DNA from: Saccharothrix algeriensis
GTDB lineage: Bacteria; Actinomycetota; Actinomycetes; Mycobacteriales; Pseudonocardiaceae
Reading direction: 5' to 3'
DNA length: 64,000 bases
Assembly (NCBI RefSeq): GCF_016907655.1
Contig: NZ_JAFBCL010000001.1
Location: forward strand, 3,630,001 to 3,694,000
Shown here: in pieces, positions 43,838 to 53,908 of the stretch
Numbering within the stretch: the stretch's first letter is position 1
Layout of the letters: the number at the start of each line of letters is the position of its first letter
The notes under the pieces: model-generated
Told to the model about the DNA's origin: nothing
Database searches by the model: none
What the model saw: the letters and a program-made list of their open reading frames with translations, nothing else
Made by a program: the position numbers and the translations under genes

Positions 43838-46129
43838 TCATTCCGAGCGCAGCCCCAAGGCCCCGGTCGCCCGGTGCAGCGACGGCAGGGTCAGCAGGGT
43901 CACCACCGCGACCAGGGCGGTTGCCGCCGTGCTGAGCACGGTGATGCCCGACCAGTCCAGCACGATGGGCTGCTCGACGATGCGCAGCAGCAGCACGGCC
44001 AATCCGGAGCCGACGGACACGGCCACCGCCAGGGACAGCAGCAGCGGCACGGCGTTCTGCCAGAGCAGCGAACGGCCCAGCGTCGCCCTCGGCACCCCGC
44101 TCGCGGCCAGCACCGCCAGCGGGCGCCGGCGCTCCCGCACCTGCTCCAGCGCCAGGACCAGCAGGCTGCTCCCCGCGAGCAGCAGGGTGATCAGGGAGCC
44201 CGCGAGGAGGGCTTGGCGGATGCTCCGGAACTCCTTGACGCTCTGGCTCACGTCCGCCTCGCCGTAGTTGTACGAGAACGTGCGCCAGGTCAGGGGCGCG
44301 ATGGCGTTGCGCACGTGCTCGCCGACGTCCGGCCGGCCGGTGTCGACCTGGACCAGGAGGTTCGACCGGTGCAGCGGCACGTCGACGCCCTTGAGCGCCC
44401 CCGGCGTGAGGACGAGGCCGTGCTGGGTGTGCGCCGGAGCGGTGACCTCGGTGAACTCCGGGACCACCCACTGCGCGCCGAGGAGCTGCTCCTCGCCCTC
44501 CTGCTCGTAGAACACGACCCGCGTCCCGGGTCGGATCTCCTCGTCCGCAGGCGTGATCCGGTCCGAGTCGCGGACGAAGAACGCGTCGCCGTCCCGGCAG
44601 TCGGACAGGCCGGTCTGCAGGCGCAGGACCTCGCAGCCGGCCACGGTCGCGCCGTGGACGTTCTGCTCGTCGCGCATGAACTGGACGTACGACACGGGGT
44701 GGACCCCCTGGACGCCCGGCGAGCGCTCCAGCATCGCGGCGGCCCGGTCGGCGACCTCGGCGGTGGACCTGGACAGGTGCACCATCACCCGGCCCGGGTC
44801 GGACTGGCTGGGGCGGTCCACGAGCTTGGACTCCGCGCTGGCCATCACCGACTGCAGGGCGATGCCGCCGGCCAGGACGACCGCCACGCCGCCGACCACG
44901 CGGGCCGCCGTGCCGCTCTCCAGCTGCAGCCGGCGGATGGCCAGCTGCCACGACGGCGCGCCGCCGCGCAGCCTGCCGACCGCGCGCTCCACGACCCACG
45001 GCAGCAGCAGCGGGATGCCCAGCAGCACCATCAGGATGCCGCCGATGATGGCCGGCGTCGACGCGTCGTCCCTGCTGCCGCCCAGCGCGCCCGACTGCGA
45101 CACCAGCGCCGGCGCGCCGATGAAGATCGGCACCGCCCGCCACCACAGCACCCGGCGCACCGGCTTGGACCGGCGCACCACGCCCAGCGGCTCGACCACC
45201 GTGCGGCGCATGGCGACCACCGACGTCACCACCGCCAGCACGGGCACCAGCACGGCGATCAGCGCCGCCAACAGCGGCGCCGGGGTCAGGTCGTCGACGA
45301 ACACGCTCAGGCCCGCCAGCCGGACTTCCTCCACGAACGCCCGGGCCGCCAGGAACAGCGCCGCGCCGACGGCCAGCCCCGTCACCGCGCCGAGCAGCGC
45401 CTCGCCCGCCGCGATCAGCCGCACCCGCTGCGCGCCCGCGCCGACCAGCCGCAACGCCGCCAGCCGCCGGTCGCGCTCCGCGCCCGCCAGCCGCGTCGTG
45501 ATGCCCACGAACACCAGGACGGGGAACAGCAGCGCGACCACCCCGACCAGGATCAGCAGGGTCAGCACCTGGTCGAGGACGCGCCCGGGCGCGGTCCCGC
45601 CGTAGGAGACCACGGCCGTCGTGCGGCTGCGCTCGACCGACGGGTCACCGGCGACGAAGGTCAGGTCGTGCGGGGAGGTCAGGCCCGCCTGGCTGATCAC
45701 GCCCACCCGCTGCTGGGGGAAGCGCGCGCGCAGCAGCTCCCCCTCCGGGGAGTCGAGCAGGTCCGCGAGCGCGGGGGAGAGGACGATCTCGCCGGCGCCG
45801 GGCACCCCCGACAGGCCCGGCGGCACCGGCGAGCCCGGCCCGCTCGCGTGGACGAACCGGCCGGCGATCGGCCGGCCGCGGAACTCCGAGGTCCACGAGT
45901 TGGCGTAGAGCACGTCGCCGCTCGTCTCCGGGTCCGCGGTGACCGCCTGCGCGGCGGCGGTGCGCTCGGCTCGGGAGGAGATCACGGTCGGCAGCGAGGA
46001 CGCCACGAGCAGCACCGCGACCCCGATGCCGATGCCCACGCCGGTCAGCGTGAGCCGGACCCACGACGTGCGACCGCCGCCCAGCGCCAGCCGGACGCCC
46101 AGGAGCAGGTCGGACAGCACGCGCTTCAT
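43838..46129 (-). CDS. FtsX-type ABC transporter permease (first of two)
   Basis: The 763-residue protein has an N-terminal helix (LTLTGVGIGIGVAVLLVASS), a large extracytoplasmic domain and two sets of FtsX helices (LLILVGVVALLFPVLVFVGI; SLITLLLAGSSLLVLALEQV). It is a paralogue of the next permease in the operon; together they probably form the heteromeric membrane part of one exporter. The ATG at 46129 overlaps the TGA of the preceding repeat ORF (ATGA). Confidence 0.92.
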   Translation of the reverse strand: MKRVLSDLLLGVRLALGGGRTSWVRLTLTGVGIGIGVAVLLVASSLPTVISSRAERTAAAQAVTADPETSGDVLYANSWTSEFRGRPIAGRFVHASGPGSPVPPGLSGVPGAGEIVLSPALADLLDSPEGELLRARFPQQRVGVISQAGLTSPHDLTFVAGDPSVERSRTTAVVSYGGTAPGRVLDQVLTLLILVGVVALLFPVLVFVGITTRLAGAERDRRLAALRLVGAGAQRVRLIAAGEALLGAVTGLAVGAALFLAARAFVEEVRLAGLSVFVDDLTPAPLLAALIAVLVPVLAVVTSVVAMRRTVVEPLGVVRRSKPVRRVLWWRAVPIFIGAPALVSQSGALGGSRDDASTPAIIGGILMVLLGIPLLLPWVVERAVGRLRGGAPSWQLAIRRLQLESGTAARVVGGVAVVLAGGIALQSVMASAESKLVDRPSQSDPGRVMVHLSRSTAEVADRAAAMLERSPGVQGVHPVSYVQFMRDEQNVHGATVAGCEVLRLQTGLSDCRDGDAFFVRDSDRITPADEEIRPGTRVVFYEQEGEEQLLGAQWVVPEFTEVTAPAHTQHGLVLTPGALKGVDVPLHRSNLLVQVDTGRPDVGEHVRNAIAPLTWRTFSYNYGEADVSQSVKEFRSIRQALLAGSLITLLLAGSSLLVLALEQVRERRRPLAVLAASGVPRATLGRSLLWQNAVPLLLSLAVAVSVGSGLAVLLLRIVEQPIVLDWSGITVLSTAATALVAVVTLLTLPSLHRATGALGLRSE

Positions 46130-46770
46130 CGGCCGCCCTCCGCTCCGCGCGCGCCGGGCCGGCGCGCCAGGACCCGGCGCTCGGCTCGGGCGCGACCGAG
46201 GACCGCGGCGCGGCGCCGGGTCGGCACGCCGCCCGCAGACGATCCGCGGCTCTCGGGCAGCACAGGACCCCCGTGCAGCACGTGGCCTCCGTGCAGCGCG
46301 TGGCTCCCGGTCGGCGCGTGTCCCCTGAGCGGCACGCGGCTCCCGGACAGCGTGTGTCCCCCGAGTGGCACGCGGCTCCCGGACAGCGTGTGTCCCCCGA
46401 GTGGCACGTGAGTTCCGGACAGCACGTGACCCCCGAGCGGCGCGTGGCTCCGCGGGAGCACGTGGCTTCCGGGTGGCACGGGGCCTCCTGCCCGGATCCG
46501 GTGCGCGGTCGGGGCGAGGTCGCGGAGCGAGGCGTGGCGGGCAGCCACGACCGGGCACGGGAGCGCGGTCGAGCGCGGTGAGCCGAGGTCGTGGTGGACC
46601 CGGCACCGGACCCGGCGCGGCGAACCGCCGACACGTGAACCGCCGACACGCGGCCGGCGCACGTGCCGACCGCCGACACGCGGCCGGGCCTCGTGGCGTT
46701 CGGCCGGCCCGTGGGCGGAGCCGGAGCGGGCGGCCCGCAGCGCGCCCGGCGGGGTGGTGCGAGGAGTCAT
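46126..46770 (-). CDS. Repeat-rich ORF inserted between ABC ATPase and permease
   Basis: The 214-residue frame starts with ATGA overlap on the ATPase stop (46767-46770) and ends with ATGA overlap on the permease start (46126-46129). The composition is Gly/Arg/His/Pro-rich. The middle repeats a 12-residue unit close to GSRVPLGGHTLS six times. No fold, signal or membrane segment is recognised. The exact couplings at both ends and the in-frame 36-bp period argue for translation, but expansion of a noncoding spacer under reading-frame constraint is also possible. Confidence 0.45.
   Translation of the reverse strand: MTPRTTPPGALRAARSGSAHGPAERHEARPRVGGRHVRRPRVGGSRVGGSPRRVRCRVHHDLGSPRSTALPCPVVAARHASLRDLAPTAHRIRAGGPVPPGSHVLPRSHAPLGGHVLSGTHVPLGGHTLSGSRVPLGGHTLSGSRVPLRGHAPTGSHALHGGHVLHGGPVLPESRGSSAGGVPTRRRAAVLGRARAERRVLARRPGARGAEGGR
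46259..46474 (-). repeat. 36-bp tandem repeat, about six copies
   Basis: Units start at 46259, 46295, 46331, 46367, 46403 and 46439. The copies at 46331 and 46367 are identical; the outer ones have diverged. The period is 36 bp, or 12 codons in the frame of the surrounding ORF. The unit begins GGCACGCGGCTCCCGGACAG on the plus strand. Confidence 0.9.
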
Positions 46771-47444
46771 CGGACCGGCTCGACTTCCCGCGAGCGGCCG
46801 TCGCGGACCACCACCTCGCGATCGGAGTAGGCCGCGACGCGCGCCTCGTGCGTCACGAGGACCACCGCGGCGTTGGTCTCCCTCGCGGCGGTGGTGAGCA
46901 GCTGCATCACGCGTTCGCCGTTCAGGGAGTCGAGCGCGCCGGTCGGCTCGTCGGCGAACACCACCCGCGGGCCCGTCACCAGGGCGCGCGCCACCGCGAC
47001 CCGCTGGCCCTGGCCGCCGGAGGTCTCGCCGGGGCGCTTGTCGCGGACGTCGGAGACCTCCAGCCGCTCCAGCCAGCCGGCGGCCCGCGCCTCGGCCTCG
47101 CGGCGCTTCATGCCGCCCAGCCGCAGCGGCAGGGCCACGTTCTCCAGGCAGCTCAGCTCCGGCACCAGCTGGCCGAACTGGAACACGAACCCGAAGTCGG
47201 TGCGCCGCAGCTCGCTGCGCTCGCCGTCGGGCATCGCGCTCAGCTCGACGTCCCGGTACCGCACGGTGCCCGAGTCCGGCGTCAGGATGCCGGCCAGGCA
47301 GTGCAGCAGCGTGGACTTGCCCGAGCCGGACGGGCCCATCACCGCCACGACCTCGCCGGCGCGCACGCCCAGGCCCGCGCCGGCCAGCGCCGGGGTCGGG
47401 CCGAACGCCTTGTGCAGGTCCACGGCCTCCAGCAGGGCGCTCAC
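46767..47444 (-). CDS. ABC transporter ATP-binding protein (LolD/MacB type)
   Basis: The 225-residue ATPase has Walker A GPSGSGKST (Lys43), Q-loop (VFQFGQL), signature TSGGQGQR with Thr in place of the usual Leu, and Walker B VVFADEPTGALD (Glu166). It belongs to the group that works with FtsX-type permeases to export lipids, peptides or drugs. The start overlaps the PadR gene stop by 4 nt. The operon runs PadR - ATPase - repeat ORF - permease - repeat spacer - permease. Confidence 0.95.
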   Translation of the reverse strand: MSALLEAVDLHKAFGPTPALAGAGLGVRAGEVVAVMGPSGSGKSTLLHCLAGILTPDSGTVRYRDVELSAMPDGERSELRRTDFGFVFQFGQLVPELSCLENVALPLRLGGMKRREAEARAAGWLERLEVSDVRDKRPGETSGGQGQRVAVARALVTGPRVVFADEPTGALDSLNGERVMQLLTTAARETNAAVVLVTHEARVAAYSDREVVVRDGRSREVEPVR

Positions 47445-47974
47445 CGGGCCACCTCCGCCAGCCGGGCCGACAGCTGCCCCAGGCGCGCGGCGGTCAGCTC
47501 CAGCCAGCGCAGGTCCGCCTCCAGGTGGAACAGCGCGTGGTCGCAGATCAGCTGGTCGGCCAGGTCGCCGGCGGCCTTGCGCCTGGTCAGCTCGCGCATG
47601 GTGCGCAGGTGGGCGGACCGCTGCACGTCGAGCACCTCGTCGGCGCTGCGACCGGACAGCAGCGCCAGCACGACCTTCGCGTACAGCGTGTTCTGCAGGT
47701 AGGGCTCGGGCTTCTCCGGCGTGCCCAGCCAGGTCTCGACGTCGGTCACACCCGCGTCCGTGATCGCGTACCGCTTCCGCTCCGGACCGTCACCGGCCTC
47801 GACCCCGGCCTCCTCGACGAGGCCGTTGCGCAGCAGGCGCGACAGCGTCGTGTAGACCTGCCCGTAGTGCAGCGGCCGGTCCTGGCCGAAGCGCTCGTCG
47901 TAGGCCCTCTTCAGGTCGTATCCGTGCCGGGGCCCCTTCTCCAGCAGGCCCAGCAGGGTGTGTCCGATCGACAT
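47441..47974 (-). CDS. PadR-family regulator
   Basis: The 177-residue protein has the PadR winged helix (MSIGHTLLGLLEKGPRHGYD, then LHYGQVYTTLSRLLRNGLVE) and a C-terminal helical dimerisation part. The ATG at 47974 lies 7 nt after TATAGT on the minus strand, so the transcript is probably leaderless. It heads the ABC exporter operon and probably represses it through the palindrome overlapping that -10 element. Confidence 0.94.
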   Translation of the reverse strand: MSIGHTLLGLLEKGPRHGYDLKRAYDERFGQDRPLHYGQVYTTLSRLLRNGLVEEAGVEAGDGPERKRYAITDAGVTDVETWLGTPEKPEPYLQNTLYAKVVLALLSGRSADEVLDVQRSAHLRTMRELTRRKAAGDLADQLICDHALFHLEADLRWLELTAARLGQLSARLAEVAR

Positions 47975-47978
47975 GGGT

Positions 47979-48000
47979 GCGACTATACACAGGGTGTATA
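47979..48000 (-). promoter_or_regulatory. PadR operator and -10 of the exporter operon
   Basis: TATACAC-AGG-GTGTATA (47984-48000) is a perfect inverted repeat. Reading the minus strand, TATAGT ends 7 nt before the padR ATG and lies within the right part of the palindrome, so binding would block transcription. Confidence 0.8.
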
Positions 48001-48115
48001 CACCGGATGAATACCCTGATCGGGGGTCCGCTGAACGGGGAGTAGGGCTAACCCTTGAAAAGGGCTTGACGGTTACTTCGCCACATCGCGACTCTCCGAC
48101 GCCTACAGTGGTGGT

Positions 48116-48652
48116 GTGACTGGTCTGGCGGCCGGCTGGGACCACGCGGCTCTCGCGCAGGGTCGAGCCGGCGATGCGGAACACGATGTGGAGCTGCTGC
48201 TCGCTTTCCTCAACACCCGAGACCTCGAACTCGGCACGGACGTCCTGGACAGCGCCGCCGCCTGGCGGGCGTGGGTCACCGAGCGCGGCCTAGGCGGCGT
48301 CGGCGACCTGGCCGAGGTCCGCGCCGTGCGCACCTCGCTGCGGGCCTCGCTGGGCGAGGGGCACGACGGGCCCGACCCCACCCCGGCGGCGGGGCTGATC
48401 CGCGTCGACCTCAGCCACGGGGTGCCCCTGATGTCCAGCGAGGACGCCCTGGGCGCGGTGCTGGGCGCGGCGGCCCGGCTGGCGGTGCTCGGGTCGTGGG
48501 AGCGGTTCAAGATCTGCCAGGCGGACGGCTGCCTGTGGGCGTTCTTCGACCGCTCGCGCAACCGCTCGCGCACGTGGTGCTCGATGCAGGTGTGCGGCAA
48601 CCGGGAGAAGGCGCGCAACTTCCGGGAGCGGCGCGCGCTCAGCGTGTCCTGA
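48116..48652 (+). CDS. CGNR zinc finger (ABATE) regulator
   Basis: The 178-residue protein has an N-terminal helical ABATE-type domain (DVELLLAFLNTRDLELGTDV) and a C-terminal CGNR zinc finger. In the finger, CQADGCLWAFFDRSRNRSR is followed by TWCSMQVCGNREKARNF; four cysteines should bind zinc and the last helix DNA. These are probable stress-related regulators. The GTG at 48116 lies 6 nt after TACAGT, so the mRNA is probably leaderless. It diverges from padR. Confidence 0.92.
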   Translation: MTGLAAGWDHAALAQGRAGDAEHDVELLLAFLNTRDLELGTDVLDSAAAWRAWVTERGLGGVGDLAEVRAVRTSLRASLGEGHDGPDPTPAAGLIRVDLSHGVPLMSSEDALGAVLGAAARLAVLGSWERFKICQADGCLWAFFDRSRNRSRTWCSMQVCGNREKARNFRERRALSVS

Positions 48653-48707
48653 GGCGTGCTCGGGGCGTGCCCGGGAAGCGTTCACGAGGGGCGTTCCCGG
48701 GGGCGGC

Positions 48708-49964
48708 TCACACCACCCACTGGCCGACCGCGTAGATCGCCAGGCCCGCCAGGGCGCCCACCACCGTGCCGTTGATCCGGATGAACTGCAGGTCGCGGCC
48801 GACCTGCAGCTCGATCTTGCGCGCGGTCTCCTCGGCGTCCCAGCGCTCGACGGTGTCGGTGATCAGCGTGGTGATCTCGTCGCGGTAGTTGCCCACGACG
48901 TGCCCCGCCGCGCCTTCGAGCCACCCGTCGACCTTGGCGCGCATGGACTCGTCGGACACCAGCCGCCGCCCGAACGAGACCAGCCCCTCGCGGATGCGCT
49001 TGCGCAGCTCGGAGGACGGGTCCTCGGCGGCGGCCAGCAGCATCCCCTTGGCCGTGCCCCACGCCGACCCGATCAGGCGCTGCACGTCCGGGTGCTCGAC
49101 CACCTGCTGCTTGACCGCCTCGGCGCGCCCCATGGTCACCGGGTCGTGCTGGAGGTCGCCCGCGAACGAGATCAGGAAGTGGTCGACCGCCTGGCGCATC
49201 GGGTGGTCGGCCTCGGTCTTCACCGCCCACGCGAAGTTCAGCAGCTCGTTGTAGACCTTGTCGCCGAGCAGCGAGTCCATGAACTTCGGCGACCACACCG
49301 GCGACCGCTCGCTGACCAGCCCGGCGATCCGGTCGTGGTTGTCCCGCACCCAGTCGTAGGCGCGGTCGCACATCAGGTCCACCAGCTTGTGGTGCGCCCC
49401 GTCGGTGAGCACCTGCCCCAGCAGCCTGCCCAGCGGCGGGCCCCACGGCTGGTCGGTCAGCCGCCGCACCACCGCCTGCTCCACGATCGCCTGCACGTCG
49501 TCGTCCCGCAGCACGGTGATCGCGCCCTTGACCACGTTCGCCAGCTCGGACGTCACCCGCTCGGCGTTGTCCGGCTGGACGACCCACGCGCCGACCCGCT
49601 GCGCGATGCCGACCCGCCGCAGCTTGTCGCGCACCACGTCCTCGGACAGGAAGTTGGCGCCGACGAACGACCCCAGCGCGTCACCGAAGGTGTCCTTGCG
49701 GGTCGGGATGATCGCCGTGTGCGGGATGGGCAGCCCCAGCGGCCGGCGGAACAGCGCGGTCACGGCGAACCAGTCGGCCAGCGCGCCCACCATGCCCGCC
49801 TCCGCCGCCGCCCGCACGTACCCGACCCACGCCGGGCCGCCCTCCTCGAACGCCAGCGCCACCAGGAAGACCGCCGTCGCGGCCAGGAACAGCCCGGTGG
49901 CGACGACCTTCATCCTGCGCAGGCCCCGGCGCTTGAGCTGGTCGGCCGCCGTCAGTTGCTCCAC
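48708..49964 (-). CDS. DUF445 membrane protein
   Basis: The 418-residue protein has one or two N-terminal membrane helices (VVATGLFLAATAVFLVALAF). The family start region GALADWFAVTALFRRPLGLP, a long helical middle and a C-terminal hydrophobic helix (GTVVGALAGLAIYAVGQWVV) follow. The role of DUF445 proteins is unknown. Both ends are membrane-embedded, leaving a large soluble loop. It diverges from dapC with a 29-bp gap. Confidence 0.93.
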   Translation of the reverse strand: MEQLTAADQLKRRGLRRMKVVATGLFLAATAVFLVALAFEEGGPAWVGYVRAAAEAGMVGALADWFAVTALFRRPLGLPIPHTAIIPTRKDTFGDALGSFVGANFLSEDVVRDKLRRVGIAQRVGAWVVQPDNAERVTSELANVVKGAITVLRDDDVQAIVEQAVVRRLTDQPWGPPLGRLLGQVLTDGAHHKLVDLMCDRAYDWVRDNHDRIAGLVSERSPVWSPKFMDSLLGDKVYNELLNFAWAVKTEADHPMRQAVDHFLISFAGDLQHDPVTMGRAEAVKQQVVEHPDVQRLIGSAWGTAKGMLLAAAEDPSSELRKRIREGLVSFGRRLVSDESMRAKVDGWLEGAAGHVVGNYRDEITTLITDTVERWDAEETARKIELQVGRDLQFIRINGTVVGALAGLAIYAVGQWVV

Positions 49965-49993
49965 GGGACCATTGTCCGTGAAGATTCGGAGTC

Positions 49994-51154
<1,161 letters not shown>

Positions 51155-51166
<12 letters not shown>

Positions 51167-53098
51167 CCGCACCGCCGGCCGGGCGCCCGCGAGCCGCTCC
51201 TGCACCAGCGCGTGCCGGAACTGGTGGCAGGCGCCCGCCTGGCGCAGCACGCCGAGCTTGCGCGCGTCGTCCAGGAACACCATCAGCTCCCACGGCAGCC
51301 TGCCCCGCAGCGCCAGCCAGACCCGCGCGACGGTGAACCACCACCACCGCAGGTGCAGCACCGACAGCGCGAACCCGAGCATCAGCCCGCAGGCCAGCCC
51401 CAGCCCGACCATGCCGGTCTGGTTCGGCCCGAACACCAGCCCGCCCGCCGCGCCGAACACCACGGCCAGCACCAGCGACCCGGTCCACACCGCGACCCGG
51501 TCCCGCGCCATCGTCCACTGAGGACCGGACGGGTGGCTCAGCTCGGCGTCGCTGCCCAGCGCGAACCGCAGCGCCACGGCCACGGCCAGCCCGAGGCCGA
51601 CCACCAGCCCGGCGGAGAGCCCGTACAGCGCGCCGAAGACCAGCCCGACGGCCGTGCCCAGCACACCGCTGACGACCACCACGCTGCGCCACACCCCCAA
51701 CCGGGGCTTGGGCTCGCGCTCCCGCGAGGCGTGCAGGGCGGCCACCGCCACGGCGACCCCGGCGACCAGCCCCGTGACGGGGGCGAACCGGGGCGTGCTC
51801 GCGTAGGCCATCAGCCACCCCACCCCGAACCCGCCGACGGACCCGAGCACCACCGCGCCCAGCACCGCCAGCCACCGCTCGCCGACCGAGCGCCGCAGCT
51901 CCCACCAGGCCAGGTCGGTGATCCCGCGGGCGCGCATCTCCCGGGCCAGGAACGCCAGCCAGCGGGCGGCCTTCTCCCGCGGCCACACCTGGCTGGCCCG
52001 CGCCTGGTGGGCGGCCCCGCGGTCGCCGAACGCGCCGGCCACCAGCGAGTCGACCAGGTGGTCCTCGACCGACCGCCGGTCCGGGAACCGGGTGCGGTCC
52101 AGCAGCTCGCTGGGCTCGCCGTACGCGTAGACGACCCCGGCCAGCCCCACCGCCAGCGGCGTGGACAGGGCGTCGGCCAGCCGCCCGTCCGGTTCGGCGC
52201 GCAGGTGCAGGAAGATCGGCTCCCAGCGGGCCGCCGCCACCGGGTCGGCGTGCGCGCGCAGGTAGCCGGCGATCTCCTCGTGGTCCAGCGGGTGCAGCCG
52301 CACGACGTCGGCGGCGACGACCTCGACGCCCGCCTCGTCGAACTCGTCCGCCCGGCAGGTGAGCACCAGCGGCACCGACGCCGGGAACGCCCGGTTGATC
52401 CGCCCGAGCGCCTCGGCGCGGTGCTCGCGGGGGATCCGGTCGAGCCCGTCCAGCACGGGGAACACGCGCCGCTGCTCCACCAGCAGGTCGCCGGCGTAGC
52501 TGCCGTACAGCTCGGTGTTGCGCAGCGCCGGGTGCTCCTCGTAGAGGCGGCGGGTCAGCCACGTGCGGACGTCCTCGGCGTGGGGGTCCCAGGTGGACAG
52601 CGAGACGGGGAACGGCACCGGCCCGCCTTCGTAGCGGTCCAGCAGGCCGATGGTGAGCAGCATGGCGATGGTGCTCTTCCCCGCGCCCGCCTCCCCGAGG
52701 AACACCATGCGGGGGTGCCGCTCGAACGCGCCCACCACGGCGTCGCTGCGCCCCGGGCGACCGCTGGAGGAACTCCAGTGCAGGTCGAGCATGTCCTCGC
52801 CGAGGCCCCGCGCCCGGCACTCCTCCGCCCACTGGCCGTGCAGGGCGACGGCCAGCGCGCGGGTGGCGGCGTCGAGGCTGTCGTCGGTGGCGAGCCCGGC
52901 CGCCCGCCGCCGCTGCAACCAGGGGTCGAACGCGGCGAGGAACGCCAGGAAGCCGACCGCGAGCCCGGACAGCCACAGGTCGGGCGGGATGCCGTAGTCG
53001 GTGACGAACAACCCGGCCACCGCGAGCAGGGCGGCCAGGACACACCCCACGAGCACGGCACGCTGACGAAAACGGGACACGAGGGCATAATGTCCCAC
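51155..53098 (-). CDS. Membrane NACHT-domain NTPase
   Basis: The 647-residue protein has two N-terminal membrane helices (about 14-33 and 40-57), then a NACHT NTPase domain with Walker A GEAGAGKST (Lys141) and Walker B VFPVLDGLDRIP (Asp217), and a winged-helix-like part. A C-terminal multi-helix membrane domain follows (about 410-600, Gly/Val/Ala/Leu-rich), with a short tail. NACHT proteins are STAND signal-transduction ATPases, and many bacterial ones act in phage defence; the function of this membrane type is not established. The start is a GTG at 53098, or a GTG at 53080. Confidence 0.9.
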
Positions 53099-53153
53099 CG
53101 ATCACGCCAAGTGGTGACGCGGTCACCTTCGTGTCGTGCGTACTCTCGAGTAC

Positions 53154-53582
53154 GTGATCTGCCCCAAGTGCCAGGACCTCATGCGCACCATCACGCGCGG
53201 AGCCGTCCACATCGAGCAGTGCGACAACTGCAAGGGCGTCTTCCTGGACGGCGGCGAACTGGACCAGATCGTCGCGGCCGAGCGCGAGCACTACGCCACC
53301 GCGCCGCCGTACGCCGACCAGCCGGCGGGCCCGCCGCCCCCCTACGCGGACCAGTCGGCCGGTTCCCCGCCGCCTTCGGCCGACCAGCCGGCGGGCTCGC
53401 CGCCGCCCTACCAGCCCCCGCCCGGCACGACGCCGCCCCCGGCCGCGTACCCGCCGGCCGCTCACCCGGCGGCCTACCCGCCGGGCGCCCCGCACCCGGC
53501 CGCCTACCCGCCGGGGCACTACGACCAGGGCTACTACGGCCGGCCGCGCAGGCGCAGCTTCCTGGAGGAGCTGTTCGACTAG
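53154..53582 (+). CDS. TFIIB-type zinc ribbon protein with Pro-rich tail
   Basis: The 142-residue protein has an N-terminal zinc ribbon with Cys3, Cys6, Cys23 and Cys26 (ICPKCQDLM, EQCDNCKGVFLDGGELDQI), the zf-TFIIB family of short bacterial proteins. A Pro/Ala/Tyr-rich tail with PPPYADQPAGS-like repeats and a C-terminal RRRSFLEELFD follow. The GTG at 53154 starts the conserved domain and lies 7 nt after TACTCT, so it is preferred to a GTG at 53136. Function unknown. Confidence 0.88.
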   Translation: MICPKCQDLMRTITRGAVHIEQCDNCKGVFLDGGELDQIVAAEREHYATAPPYADQPAGPPPPYADQSAGSPPPSADQPAGSPPPYQPPPGTTPPPAAYPPAAHPAAYPPGAPHPAAYPPGHYDQGYYGRPRRRSFLEELFD

Positions 53583-53908
53583 CCGAGGCGCGCGGACGCG
53601 GGCGTCCCTCCGGGTTGAACGCCCCCGGCACGTACTCAACCAGCCGGGTACGACAATTCGCCCCGGCCGGTCCGGCGCCACGCTCCACCAGCCCGGCGCC
53701 AGGCCCCGGTCGGCTCGGCGCCAGGCCCCGGCCGGTCCGGTGCCAGGCCCGGCCGGCCCGGTGTCGCGTCCCGGTCGGTCCCGGCGGCCCGGCTCCACGC
53801 CCCGTCGGATCGCGCCGCCGCTCGGGGCGGTGGGGCGGGCGCTCGGAGGAGCGGCTGGGTCGGGCTGCCCGGAGCGCCGGGTCGGAGCGCCGGGTCGGAG
53901 CGGCCGGG
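53583..53908. other. Intergenic region with short GC-rich repeats
   Basis: About 325 bp between convergent genes. From about 53665 to 53760 the motif GGCGCCAGGCCCCGG or close variants recurs about three times at 25-30-bp intervals. No gene, clear terminator or other feature is seen. Confidence 0.5.

Noticed and set aside
48300..48735. Alternative frames over the CGNR regulator
   Set aside because: The CGNR cysteine pattern is found only in the frame from 48116.
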